64,000 nucleotides of DNA from Undaria pinnatifida. Its lineage: Eukaryota > Sar > Phaeophyceae > Laminariales > Alariaceae. A model generated the notes under the pieces. The model was not told the origin of the DNA. It worked only from the letters and a program-made list of their open reading frames with translations, and did no database searches. Position 1 is the first letter of the stretch. The number at the start of each line of letters is the position of its first letter. Below are positions 32,871 through 42,788 of the stretch, piece by piece. The translations under genes and the position numbers were made by a program. Location: NCBI GenBank assembly GCA_012845835.1, contig JABAKD010000030.1, positions 2,791,416 to 2,855,415 on the forward strand. Reading direction: 5' to 3'.

Positions 32871-33639
32871 GCAGGAGAGAGGTGTTTTTGTGGAAGCGTG
32901 GAAGGGATTCTGAAATTTAACAGACGAATTCTTGTTGATTGTCTCTCGAGACGAAAAAATAGGATAGCCAAACAGCTGATACACGCCACGTGCCATCTCA
33001 TACCAGGTATATAAGAGGTTCTAATACAGACAGCAGCGACAGAAGAGCTGTCGCGCTTGCCAGGGACGGTCGCCTGGGGCACAGGGGAGCGAGAGCGCGT
33101 AGCACCGTAGGATTGAAAGGATTCAAGTGGCGTGCCCATTAGAATTGATCGACTTTCCCACCCGCCCGCCCTGTCGCTCAAGGGGGGGGGAATCAGGTTG
33201 CAGCAAGTCGGTGTAATTGTTGGGGGGGCGGTGAGAGGTAGATAGTCCGGCAGAAAAAGGGAGCGAGGCTATCAGACTCCTGGTTGGCCTGATTCGTAAA
33301 ACTTTGGAGGGGTTTCATAAGAGGTAGGTGGGGAGTTTGATATGCCACCGTCACGCGATCGGGGACCGCTCGTGACATATTTGTATTTTACGTATAGTTA
33401 TTTTGCACAACAGGGAAGAGGTCTACACGTTACAAACTAGTCCAGAATTCTTGAGCCATAGCAAAAGACTGTGTACGCATATGTATATACCACGCCATGT
33501 TACGTAGCGACATTTTGATTGTGCTGGTACTAAGCAAAAAGCAGCAGCAGGCATCATCAGGTTACTAAAGTTAACTCGTAGTTGTAAAGCAAAAGAACGT
33601 ACGAACGACGGAGGCGAATCATCTCCCCTCCGCCTCGTA

Positions 33640-34200
33640 TTTACGGTGGTGGTGGTGGTAGTGGCGGCGGTGGTGGTGGCCGCGGCCGCGGTGACGTCGG
33701 CGGTGGCGGTAGCGGTGGCAATGGCCGTCACGGTCGCGGTCGGAGTGGGGGCGGGTCGGGGGGGGGTGAAAGCGGCGATAGTGGCGGTGGGGGCGGGCGC
33801 AGGGGTAGGGGTGGTGGTGGTGGTGGGTTTAGTGGTAGCGGCGGCGGCGGTGGGGGGGGCGGTGTGGGAGGGGGTGGTGGGGGGGTGGAGTGGTGAGGGC
33901 GGTGGTGGTGGTGGTGGCGGCGGCGGCGGCGGTGGGGGCGGTGGGGGCGGGGGTGGGGTTGGGGGGGGTGACGGCAGGGGTGGTGGTGGTGGGGGTAGGG
34001 GGTGGTGGAGGTGGTGGGGTGCTAGCGGTGGTGGTGGTGGCGGTGATGGTGGCGGTGGTGGTGGTGGTGATGGTGGTGGTAGTGGTGATGGTGGTGGTGG
34101 TGGTGGCGGTGACGATGTGGCAGTGATGGTGGCGGGGTTATGGTCGTGTTAGTGGTGGTAGTGATGGTGGTGGTGGTGGCGGCGGCAGTGTGGTGGTGGT
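33640..34200. repeat. (GGT)n / (GGC)n-rich triplet array
   Basis: About 550 bp of imperfect GGT, GGC and GGGG units. Both the valine/glycine frames on plus and the threonine/alanine frames on minus are artefacts of the array. Confidence 0.9.
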
Positions 34201-34794
34201 TGATTCAGTTTGCTGTTGCACTGGCTGCACCGGGTACAGCTGACTACATTATTTTTCGGCGGACGAACGAGCCGATAAAAGACGTACGCACCCATCACGC
34301 ACACACGCACACATATTCTTCACTACTATACGTTGAAACTATGGGCAGTCGTTACAGCCAATAACCCATACAGAGCGCCGGCATAACGAAAAATATCAAC
34401 AACGCGTTTGTTTCTGTTGTGAGAAGACAATGTCCGGTGAATGGCATATATGTATATTCAGCAGCAAGCAGTCAGCATATCATAGGGATGCATGGACGAT
34501 GGACGGATGGTTGGTTTTAGGTGTTGTGATTCGTGATGGTGTGTTGTAATATAAAACTGCGGACACCCACCTCTTGCAAGCGTATCGTCACATAGCGAAC
34601 AAGTACGTATTGCCACAGACAGACATTACATGGCCGACCAATAGCATTGAGCAAAAAACTTTCTAGATAGATAGGGTATCATCAGATTGTGTAACACCAA
34701 AGATATCGATGAAACTTGAAGGCTGACAGCGCAAGGTGTTCCCAAGAAGCGGAATCATATGATATTATTATATAGTAAAAGTACACTCCAGAGC

Positions 34795-34975
34795 ACAGGT
34801 GAGATCGAAGATTTTGTCGAAACTCATCTTTGCAAGCTGTGTGTGATACTCCGATCGCGCGTAAATTGCGGGTTGTGTGTCCTCATTAAGGACATAGGTC
34901 GGCCACGGCGTCCACCCTTGGAACTACAGTGTAGCTACCAGGGTCAACAGGGGGTGATGTTAAGTCAGTCTGTGA
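34795..34975 (+). repeat. Dispersed repeat B, partial copy
   Basis: It shows GAGATCGAAGATTTTGTCGA, AACTCATCTTTGCAAGCTGT, ACTCCGATCGCGCGTAAATT and AGGGTCAACAGGGGGTGATG. Confidence 0.8.
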
Positions 34976-35317
34976 TGACATATACATCTCATATATCGCA
35001 TCCATCCCTGATACATGACCAGGTAGAACACAACACAAGAGCATGTTTTTTTCTTGCAGTTGTGCGTGCTGCTGTTTGTAATGATACACCAGGCACAAGG
35101 TAGTTAGTTGTTCGTGCTGTCCTGCACTGCTCTTGATGTTTTTTGCTGCTGCTGCTGTTGTTGCTCCGGGTAAATTTTAATGGTTGGTGGGGTGAGCTTG
35201 AGACCACACCGACCGCTGAACGCACGTCGGAATAAGGAATGACACAACAAGTTCCTATACACTGGTACAGCAGTATCATCATCCCATAATAGCTACTCGT
35301 AGCAACATATATATTCA

Positions 35318-35636
35318 GCCGGTCGCCCCGGTGGCGCATCGGGTTATCCTCGAGCCTGGCATATTTTATATATTTGCCATTTTAAATTTTGTGAGTTCGA
35401 GCCCCCCCGAGTGCATACTCGTATAAATTCGTATGGATTTTTTTGTTGTGCGCAAATAAATGACTTGCGGAAAGCGCGAGAGCGTGAGTTAGCAACAACA
35501 CTCGATGGAAATCGACGAGCAGTGGGATTGCTGAACCCGATACATGCACGATAAAAATTGAAGGCGAGAACCGGGGGGGAAGAAAAGGGATGACACCTGT
35601 GGCCACGGCTTGTCCAGAAGCTGGAAAGTAGAAGTG
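35318..35636 (+). mobile_element. tRNA-derived SINE, copy 5 (opposite orientation)
   Basis: The only plus-strand copy. The head GCCGGTCGCCCCGGTGGCGC is followed by a small AT-rich insertion before the B box GAGTTCGAGCCCCCCC. The tail ends GCTTGTCCAGAAGCTGGAAA. The AT insertion lengthens the head by about 20 bp compared with other copies. Confidence 0.85.
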
Positions 35637-36214
35637 CGCTCAAAACATATAGACTATATATATAATATATCTCAATGTGTTTGGTTCGGGCTGTTGATGA
35701 GTCTCTCGCAACCCGCTACAACTGTTTACTACCGGAGAGACAATTCGGGTACACCACTGGTCTATCATACATACCACGAAAAGGACTCTGAAACATCAGT
35801 TACCTTCAGAAGAGGCGCGCAACGATGTTCGCACGACGATAATCATGCAGCAGACAAAACGGAAACATCCGTCTTATGATATCATCATGCAGAAGAAGCA
35901 GCGCGATTGAGATATTCATGATATTGTGTTTCAACAAGGTAATGACCATGAGAATAATGCCCACACTCGAGACAAAAAAATAACGATAATAAACCCTCTT
36001 TATAAAAAGGTCAAAATATATATATACTAAAGCTATGAATTGAAGTCCCCTGCACTACAATACCCGGTAGGTATGTCGCGGTACTCACAAATATGTTTAG
36101 CTAGTGTAGCGTGGTGTGGGTGGCGACCGCGCCGAGGGAGTATTTATTGGCACTCCAGGTAAGCCCTGATGAGCGATCGGACTGCTGACGGACTTCATTA
36201 AAATATCCAGTGTC

Positions 36215-36701
36215 TACGCGGGGAGGAGGGAAAGGGAGAAGGGCGGGGGAGAAGGGGTGGAGCGGGGGGGTGGGGGGGGGGGGGGTTGAGAGGACGGGGG
36301 AGGGGCGGAGAAATGGCGTGAGGGGAAGAGGGAGGAGGGGTGAGAGGGGGCGGGGGAGGGACGGGGAACGGGGGGTGGGGTGGGGGGGGGCGAGGAAGGG
36401 GAGGGGGAGAGAGAAGGAGAGGAAGAAGGTGAAGTAGGGAAAGGGAGTAGAGGATGGCGGGAGGGGCGAGAGGAGGGGGAGGGAGCGGGGGGGGGGAGAA
36501 GGACGGGGGAGGGGGAGGAGGGGGAAGCGGGGGGGAGGGAGGAGGGGGAAGGGGGGGGGGGGGGGAGGAGGTGGGGAAGGGACGGGAGGGGAATGCAGGG
36601 GGTAGGGCAAGCGGGGGGCGGTGGGGCGAGGGAAGGGGGGGAGAGGGCGGGGGAGGGAGGGGGAGAGAGGGGGGAAGGGTGGGGGCGAAAAGGAGGAAGA
36701 G

Positions 36702-36739
<38 letters not shown>

Positions 36740-36745
36740 ACCGCA
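36215..36745. repeat. G/A purine tract, about 530 bp, ending in poly-G
   Basis: Almost purely G and A on the plus strand, ending in a poly-G run at about 36707-36738. Frames on both strands stay open through it because of composition only. Confidence 0.9.
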
Positions 36746-36759
36746 GCGGGCAGAGCGAG

Positions 36760-37110
36760 GGGGTAGGAGAGCCTGCCTTGCGACTCCAGACGTAAGTTCG
36801 GACCGCATAATGTTCAAGTGCGAAAGCGTAACTAACTGAGATAACGCGGGCACCCAATTTTAACCATTTGAGGAGGAAGAGTCAGGCGTTTCATCCCACG
36901 TGCTCCCCCGCGGAACGACGGGATCTTTTGAACGCATCTCGGTCGTGTGCGCAGACCCGATCTTCGATCCAATTTGTGGGGGGCCCAAGCTAGGGAGGCA
37001 AGTACTAATTTGCTTGTGTGCGATAGCTATCGATTTCCGTCGCTCGCGATGTGAGCGGCAATCCTCAGGGACACCGTTTTGGACGAACAAAAATGCGTAG
37101 GTCCTGCGCT
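36760..37110. other. Ordinary-composition block of unknown nature
   Basis: Unlike its surroundings this block has balanced composition and open frames on both strands. The minus frame contains EMRSKDPVVPRGSTWDETPD and PSLGPPQIGSKIGSAHTTE. No acceptor-donor pair, start or recognised family is apparent. It may be a coding fragment of a mobile element or an exon I cannot place. Confidence 0.2.
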
Positions 37111-37569
37111 ACCGAATTAGGGGGGGAAGACAGACTGGTGGTAAATGCTGTCGTTCCCTACTCCAGCAGCCCGGGCTACTTCCCGCAACTGACACTGTAA
37201 TATGGTCATAAAATGTTTTCGTTTTTTTTTCCTTTCAACCCCAAAACGGTGCACCCTTGCGCTAAGCACAAAGAGAATAAACGCGGTCAATCAACGGAAA
37301 AACACAAACACACACGCCGAATATTGGCGGCAATGCTGCAAACTGGCCATTGTGCCTCTTTCCACGCGCGCCCCCGCTCCAAAATCAACAGTGTAGCGGC
37401 AGCTTGACTGGTGCTCGCATGCCGACAGACACGCCGCAAAAAAGGAGAAATAAAAAGGAAAAACATCACCTCCACTGCCTCCCACAATTGCCTTTGCTTC
37501 TGCTGCTGTACCGCTCTACCGGGCAGGTCGCAAAAGTCGAGATATCACCCAAGACCGTTACGGTGCATT

Positions 37570-37995
37570 TAGCACACGTACTGCCAGAACTCCCAGTACC
37601 TGAACAGTACTCCCAGTACCTCGCCAGTACCTCGCCAGTACCCAGAACTCCCAGCAACTAACCAGTAACTAGCATCTGACCAGTATTCCCAGTACCTCCC
37701 CAGTATCTCGCCAAGTACCTCGCCCGTAACTCGTCAGTATCTCGTCAGTACATATGACACCTTGCCAGCACTACCCCTCCAGTACATACCTCGCAAGTAC
37801 TATTAACATCGTCACAGTACAGTACGCCCCAGGACCTCACAGCACGGTGTGCCCAGCATAATGGCATACGACCAGCCAGGACCCCACAGTATGCCACACC
37901 CTGCTGTACCAGTACCTGTACTCTACCGTCATGGTACTGAACACACCCGAGTATTTCACAGTACGGCATGCCCAAGGTACTGGTACGTACTGGTA
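37570..37995. repeat. CCAGTACCTC-type degenerate minisatellite
   Basis: CAGTACCTC, CCAGTACC and CACAGTACG words recur every 8-20 bp across about 420 bp. Confidence 0.75.
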
Positions 37996-38365
37996 CTTTC
38001 TGTACTACGTGTTGTTAGTGACGACCTTCGGATTTATCGAAATGCCCACTGAGCGACGCTTCAGTATTGAGGAAAGCACTGCGGTTCAATCGCGCACAAA
38101 GTCTCGAGAGCCCACCTGCCCAATCACAGCAAAAAAATGCGAGCATGGCGCGCGGACGTCGCCGACTAACCGGCACCTCGCAATCTTCCGTCGTGTCCCA
38201 GAAGCAGAAACAGACAAACAGACAAAAGACAGACCCCCGCGCGCACGCACGCACAACACTGCCTCCGTCACGCAATAGTAACGCCTCGAGGGGCACACGA
38301 GGAAAACAACAAATCATAATCAAACCAAGCCAACGGCAGCAGAGTAACACCATCCTCGCAAGAAA

Positions 38366-38500
38366 ACCCAACCCAACCCAACCCAACCCAACCCAACCCA
38401 ACCCAACCCAACCCAACCCAACCCAACCCAACCCAGCTCAACCCAAGCAAACCCAGCCCAACCCAGCCCATACCAACCCAAACCCAAGTCAATCCAAACC
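38366..38500. repeat. (AACCC)n pentanucleotide array
   Basis: About fifteen perfect AACCC units followed by degenerate AACCCAGCC-type units. It is the third array of this unit in the window. Confidence 0.9.
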
Positions 38501-38609
38501 CAACAGGTACTACCATAAAGCCTGCCGGGAAGCCCGCGGTGTGGTCCGAAAACCACCTCCTTGTGGCCGGGCTTGCCAAAAGCAAAGCCACACCCAAACA
38601 TCCCTAAGG

Positions 38610-38800
38610 CAAGCAGCCAATCAAGCACCATCAACAGTTAGCCGATCAAGCATCACCCAAGTGGGCAATCTAGCCAATCAAGCGTAGCTATCAAACCAAT
38701 CAAGCAATCAAGAATCACCAATTAGCCAATCAAGTGTCACCAAGATTGACAGCCAATCAGAGTGCCTCTCTTTGTTGCCCTAAAAGTAGCCAATCAAGTT
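38610..38800. repeat. AGCCAATCAAGC-type repeats
   Basis: At least eight occurrences of CCAATCA, many as AGCCAATCAAGC, separated by 10-25 bp. The motif resembles a CCAAT box, but tandem degeneration is the simpler explanation. Confidence 0.7.
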
Positions 38801-38934
38801 TCTCCCCACGCCCTGAACATGTCGAACTCCTTTTCTCTCCCCGCGGGGGGAAGGAATTGGCGTCCCCTGCTCTCGTAATCTTTCATCACCACATCCAGGA
38901 GGTGAGGTACCTGTTGCGGCGGGGGGGGAAGGGT

Positions 38935-39215
38935 GTACTCAGTTTGTGCATGGCCGTAGCCGTATGACCGCAGACCCTTGGGCGGGGAAGAGGGGGGGGG
39001 GTGTACTCAGTTTGTGCATGGCCATATTCGTATGAACGTGGGCCCTCGCATCCCTTCTATGCCGGGGCGGAGCACGTCGGGTTTCACCAAGCAGACATTG
39101 CTTGTACCAGGCGCGAAGCCCCGTGAGGTGTTCGGCGAGTCGCATAAAGGGTTAACTGCATCCTTCCAAGAGCCGCTCGTGAGACAGACTTCGGCATCTT
39201 GTGCCTACCTTCTTG
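38935..39215 (+). repeat. Dispersed repeat A, copy with duplicated left end
   Basis: The left-end block (GTGTACTCAGTTTGTGCATG) occurs at about 38932 and again at about 39000 before the body continues (CCCTCGCATCCCTTC, GGGGCGGAGCACGTCGGGTT, GAAGCCCCGTGAGGTGTTCG). The same left-end duplication is seen in the copy at 60,760. Confidence 0.75.
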
Positions 39216-39429
39216 CTTATGGATGGGGCGGGCGGGGGGCGGTTGGTGGGCGTCGTTTCTCTTCTTCGTAGTTTCTACGTCTGTGTGCTTGGACGTTTCT
39301 TTCTGCGTGATTGGGGTTTCCTTACTGTATGATTAGGCTATAAATCAATGAAGGAGTTTTCCTTTTGGATGATGGCGTTCTTTTTCTGTACGAACGTGTT
39401 TTCTTTCTGTATGAATACGTTGATATTAT

Positions 39430-39790
39430 CAGCATGAGCCGCCGCTACACCGGTATGCCTACTATTAATACGCCAATAAGCGTCCTTACTGCTTGATCCT
39501 CTACTGTGTGTCTATTATTTGCCTACAGAATGTCTATTGGGTACCCTACTAGCTGTACCACTAATGAATGCCTACTCTATCCCTATAAGCCTCGTCTTAT
39601 CTATCTGTGTCCCTGCATGCCCCTTCTATCGCATGCACCAGTATCTGCCAGCTGAGCGCTGCCGGCTCTATGCCACTACTGAATGCCTACAGCGAGCCTG
39701 TCTGCTGTGCATCTACTGCCTGTGCCTACTGTGCAATACTGTATCCCAAATGTAACCCTACTGTACCCCTACAGTATCCCTACTGCGCTC
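39430..39790. repeat. TGCCTACT-type degenerate repeats
   Basis: Words such as GCCTACT, CCCTACT and TGTCTA recur every 10-20 bp. No gene is apparent. Confidence 0.55.
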
Positions 39791-39812
39791 GTGTTCGAGC
39801 GGCATCATACAG

Positions 39813-40077
39813 ACGTCGGAAATATCACCCCAGATCCTCACTTGATGATCTAGATCATTCAGGGGAGATCTGTATGGTGTAGCTCATGTTGTCAGGTGGG
39901 AGCCGTAAGATCTGCACGATTTGGCATATTCTTCCAGGGTTGGACCTGCATCCTCGGTACGCAGATTCTTCACAGTATCTCATAACGGCACAGATACAGG
40001 ATGTGTTGTAGATGATCTACATGATCTGTATGAGCTGTATGACCTATAACATCTACATGACCTATGTAATCTACAAG
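39813..40077 (+). repeat. LTR-like direct repeat, left copy
   Basis: Shares order and content with 41662-41939: ACGTCGGA start, GATCTGTATG, TAGCTCATGTT, GTGGGAGCCGTAAGATCTGC, TTCCAGGGTT, ATCTCATAACGGC, GTAGATGATCTA and a CTACAAG end. Identity is roughly two thirds by eye. With its partner it bounds a 2.1 kb unit. Confidence 0.6.
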
Positions 40078-40124
40078 GGGGCTTCGCCGGCGGCCTGAAA
40101 GGCCGCCGCCGGTCAACAACTGGC

Positions 40125-40330
40125 GTGATGCCCGAAGTATTAGTAGCAGATATGGATGTCGTGAAAGATGGAGGCCAGACTGAATGCCAAGAGCTGGGAG
40201 TGCTCTCTACAGGCGGCGAGTTCGTTTGGTATGAAGACCGCCAGAAATTAATGGTACATCGCCATCTGAAAAAATACACACTCCGTGGTACGAGCGATCG
40301 AGGTATCACACACAGCTCGCACAGATGAAT
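40125..40330 (+). other. Plus-strand open frame within the 2.1 kb unit
   Basis: A 67-codon frame of ordinary composition (VVKDGGQTECQELGVLSTGG, EFVWYEDRQKLMVHRHLKK). It runs into a repeat B fragment at about 40285. It might be a remnant of a mobile-element protein, but I cannot assign a family. Confidence 0.2.
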
Positions 40331-40539
40331 TCTAGGAAATAAATTACGCTCACAGCTGATGTTTTCCAAGACCTCGGCTGTCTTCGACCTCTCGGCCGGA
40401 GACCGACTCAGCGGGTCTATACGGAAAGCTTGGCAGTTGAAAGATGCGAGAGAGTGTGAGAGCACAGCTGTTGTAGTGCGCAGCAGTGTGCTGGTGATGG
40501 TCGTGGCAGCTGGTGGGCCACAACGTTGCAAAAAAAGCG

Positions 40540-40760
40540 GGACATAGCGGGCGCCCGCACCGCGAAGCACAACAGCACAGCTGACTTTTCCTTACCAAGA
40601 GGTGTGAAAGGACACACGACACGTACGCGTGAACCACTTCCATTTAGGACAACCTGGCCACCTGGCACGCACCACGCAAAGAGCAACTAAACACAACCCC
40701 GCATAAAAAAACGATTATTTCTGTTGGAAAGCCATTTTACTCGATTGACTGGGTTGTCGA
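40540..40760 (+). repeat. Internal tandem-type duplication, left copy
   Basis: Matches 41040-41285: GGGACATAGCGGGCGCC, CACAGCTGAC, GGTGTGAAAGGACACACGA, CGTGAACCACTTCCATTTAG, GACAACCTG and TACTCGATTGACTGGG. The copies are about 80% alike with indels. Confidence 0.7.
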
Positions 40761-41039
40761 TCGACTGATGCGGAGTGAAACACAGCAGCACAGCAGTTGT
40801 GTGAAAAGGAACGCGAGCTTCCACCCATGCAGATGCTCAGCAGGATCTCAGGCGCCATGTATTATGCTTGAACATCCCCATTGGTACTAGCCGCTGTAGT
40901 GGCCAAGGCCCCGAGCGCTTGTCACAGTTGTCGTGGGTTGCAGTCCACACACCTCGTCCAAACAAAGGACCCTCACCGAGGTCTCCAATGCTTTCGGGCA
41001 TATAATAGTGTACACTCGGATGTATGTATGCATAAGCGG

Positions 41040-41285
41040 GGCATAGCGCCCGCTATGTCCCGCACCGCGACGCACAGCAGCACAGCTGACATTTTTTTAC
41101 CAACAGGCACACATATTGAGGTGTGAAAGGAAGGACACACGATACCTACGCGTAAACCACTCCATTCAGGACAACCTGCACGCACTAAGCAAACAGCAAC
41201 GAACAGCAACAAAGCACAAACCCCGGATACAAGAAACATTTTTTCATGTGGAAACCCCAGTTTTCTCGATTGACGGGCGGGCGAG
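41040..41285 (+). repeat. Internal tandem-type duplication, right copy
   Basis: Partner of 40540-40760. Its right edge (TTCTCGATTGACGGGCGGGC) overlaps the 3' edge of the beta-propeller-like fragment, so the duplication boundary and the coding fragment meet here. Confidence 0.7.
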
Positions 41286-41447
41286 GCATGTCGTAGATCT
41301 CGACCTTGCCGTCGCCCGCACAGGTCCCCACGAGGTTGGCGCCGGCAGGACGGCCGATACCCTCGGGGGACCGGAGGTCGGAGAGCACGTCCCCGAAGAA
41401 ATCGCGACAAAATACAGTTCCCGCGACGAGCGGTGTGGGTCAAAACG
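41272..41447 (-). CDS. WD40/beta-propeller-like exon fragment
   Basis: One minus-strand frame reads VFCRDFFGDVLSDLRSPEGI and then GANLVGTCAGDGKVEIYDM. The latter has the WD-repeat shape (small residues, GD, K/T-V-x-I/V-YD), as known for that family. A possible acceptor GCTCAG lies at 41448-41450, but no consensus donor follows; the frame runs into repeat sequence. It could be one exon of an otherwise unseen gene, a captured fragment inside the repeat-bounded unit, or a pseudogene. It is not needed to complete GLE1, whose phase does not fit this frame. Confidence 0.35.
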
Positions 41448-41661
41448 CTGAGCGCAAGGCTAACAAAAGAGATTCGTAGATATATTTATATGATCTACCC
41501 GATCTACATTAAATGATCTATATGATCGATATGATCTATCTGTCCGAGGTGTGTAGCATTCAGCGAGTGACGAAACAACCCCGTACCACCGTCTCGGCTC
41601 ACAACGCATGCTACGACAGGGTGCTCCTAAATGTCCCAGGGCTCCTCGCTTGACAAAGCTT

Positions 41662-41939
41662 ACACACGTCGGACAGATAGATCACCGATCCCCGCTCGAC
41701 GACCTAGATATTTCACGGAAGATCTGTATGATCTGTTAATAGCTCATGTTACCGGGTGGAAGTCGTACGATCTGCATGATCTAAGAAATGTTTCCAGGGT
41801 TTAGATCTGTACTCTTTCTACACAGATCTCGCACAACATCTCACAACGGCTGACACAGGATCTACTGCTGTAGATGATCTATACGATCTATACTTCGGTA
41901 TGATCTATATGATCTAGATTATGATCTGTCCTCTACAAG
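41662..41939 (+). repeat. LTR-like direct repeat, right copy
   Basis: Partner of 39813-40077, rich in GATCTA words. A further GATCTA-rich tract lies just left, at 41465-41540. Confidence 0.6.
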
Positions 41940-42234
41940 TCACCCGAAAACTGACTTGGTAAAAAGCAATGGCATTCAACCGATGTTGGATGGTTTCTCA
42001 TTTCAGGAGCCCCGTCAATCGCAAAACATTTTCATCAAAACTTGCTACACAGCAGTGGGGGCCGCTCCCAAATTGTGCCGGTAGGACATGTGCCAGACCA
42101 TCATACCGGCACTATTTATTGGGCACCGGTACTATTATATCATGGGAAGAGGGTTACTCTATAGAGAGCTACAATAGGAACCTTCAGTCGTGGTAAGTGA
42201 AGTCACCGGCACTAGAATGGGAACAGGATTACTA

Positions 42235-42640
42235 TAAAGTTACTACAGAAAGTTCCAGTCGGGCCAAAGCGTTTTTCCACCGGCACTATAGAGAGCAGTG
42301 GCACTATTCAAAAGCACCATAGTAATCAATGGGACTTTTCAACAGGCACTGTAGAGAGCGATGGAACTATTCAACCGGCACAACAGAGAGCAGTGGCACT
42401 ATTCAACCGGCACAATAGAGAGCGATGGAATTATTCAACCGGCACTATAGAGAGCATTGGCACTAATCAACCGGCGCTATAGAGAACAGTGGCACTATTC
42501 AACCGGCACTAGAGTGATCAATGGAACTATTCAACAGGCACTAGAGAGAACATTGGCACTACTTAACCGGCATTATAGAGAACAGTGGCACTATTCAACC
42601 GGCGCTATGGAGAGCAGTGAAACTATCCAACCGGCATCGT
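42235..42640. repeat. CCGGCACTATAGAGAGCAGTGGCACTATTCA minisatellite, period ~30-33 bp
   Basis: About twelve units share CCGGCACTATAGAGA, GCAGTGGCACTATTCAA and variants. Related words (CCGGCACTATAGAGGGA) reappear at 47860-48010 inside GLE1. It lies directly downstream of the GLE1 stop. Confidence 0.9.
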
Positions 42641-42668
42641 ATCGGGATCCCTCCACCGTGTATCCCTA

Positions 42669-42788
42669 TCATAGCACGCGGCTCACCATTGACTTCGGCA
42701 GGAGAGCGGGAAATATTTCGTCCTTTATTGTCTGGACAACCTTGTCCAACGCGTTGCCGTACCGCCGCTGCAGCTCGAACCCGGCCGT
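42669..42788 (-). CDS. GLE1: GLE1 exon 12 with stop
   Basis: The acceptor GCTTCAG precedes TAGFELQRRYGNALDKVVQT, then IKDEIFPALLPKSM. Reading on gives five more codons and TGA at 42671-42669. A donor ATG|GTGAGC at 42687 offers an alternative in which another exon follows; no convincing one is visible to the left. Confidence 0.7.
   Translation of the reverse strand, partial: TAGFELQRRYGNALDKVVQTIKDEIFPALLPKSMVSRVL

Larger units (their letters stand above)
29740..33640. other. Intergenic stretch, no confirmed gene
   Basis: Contains CTG/CAG clusters (30315-30385), a SINE at 31117-31424, a repeat G copy and a TTAA-flanked miniature element. A 178-codon minus-strand frame at 31721-32257 has no recognisable domain and no splice or start support. 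Confidence 0.45.

Noticed and set aside
36101-36857. 250-codon proline-rich minus frame
   Set aside because: Translation of a purine/pyrimidine tract; no splice sites or ordered segments within the tract.
41185-41447. WD-like fragment as the last exon of GLE1
   Set aside because: GLE1 exon 12 ends in phase 0 and the acceptor at 41448 would then force another frame without the WD-like sequence.
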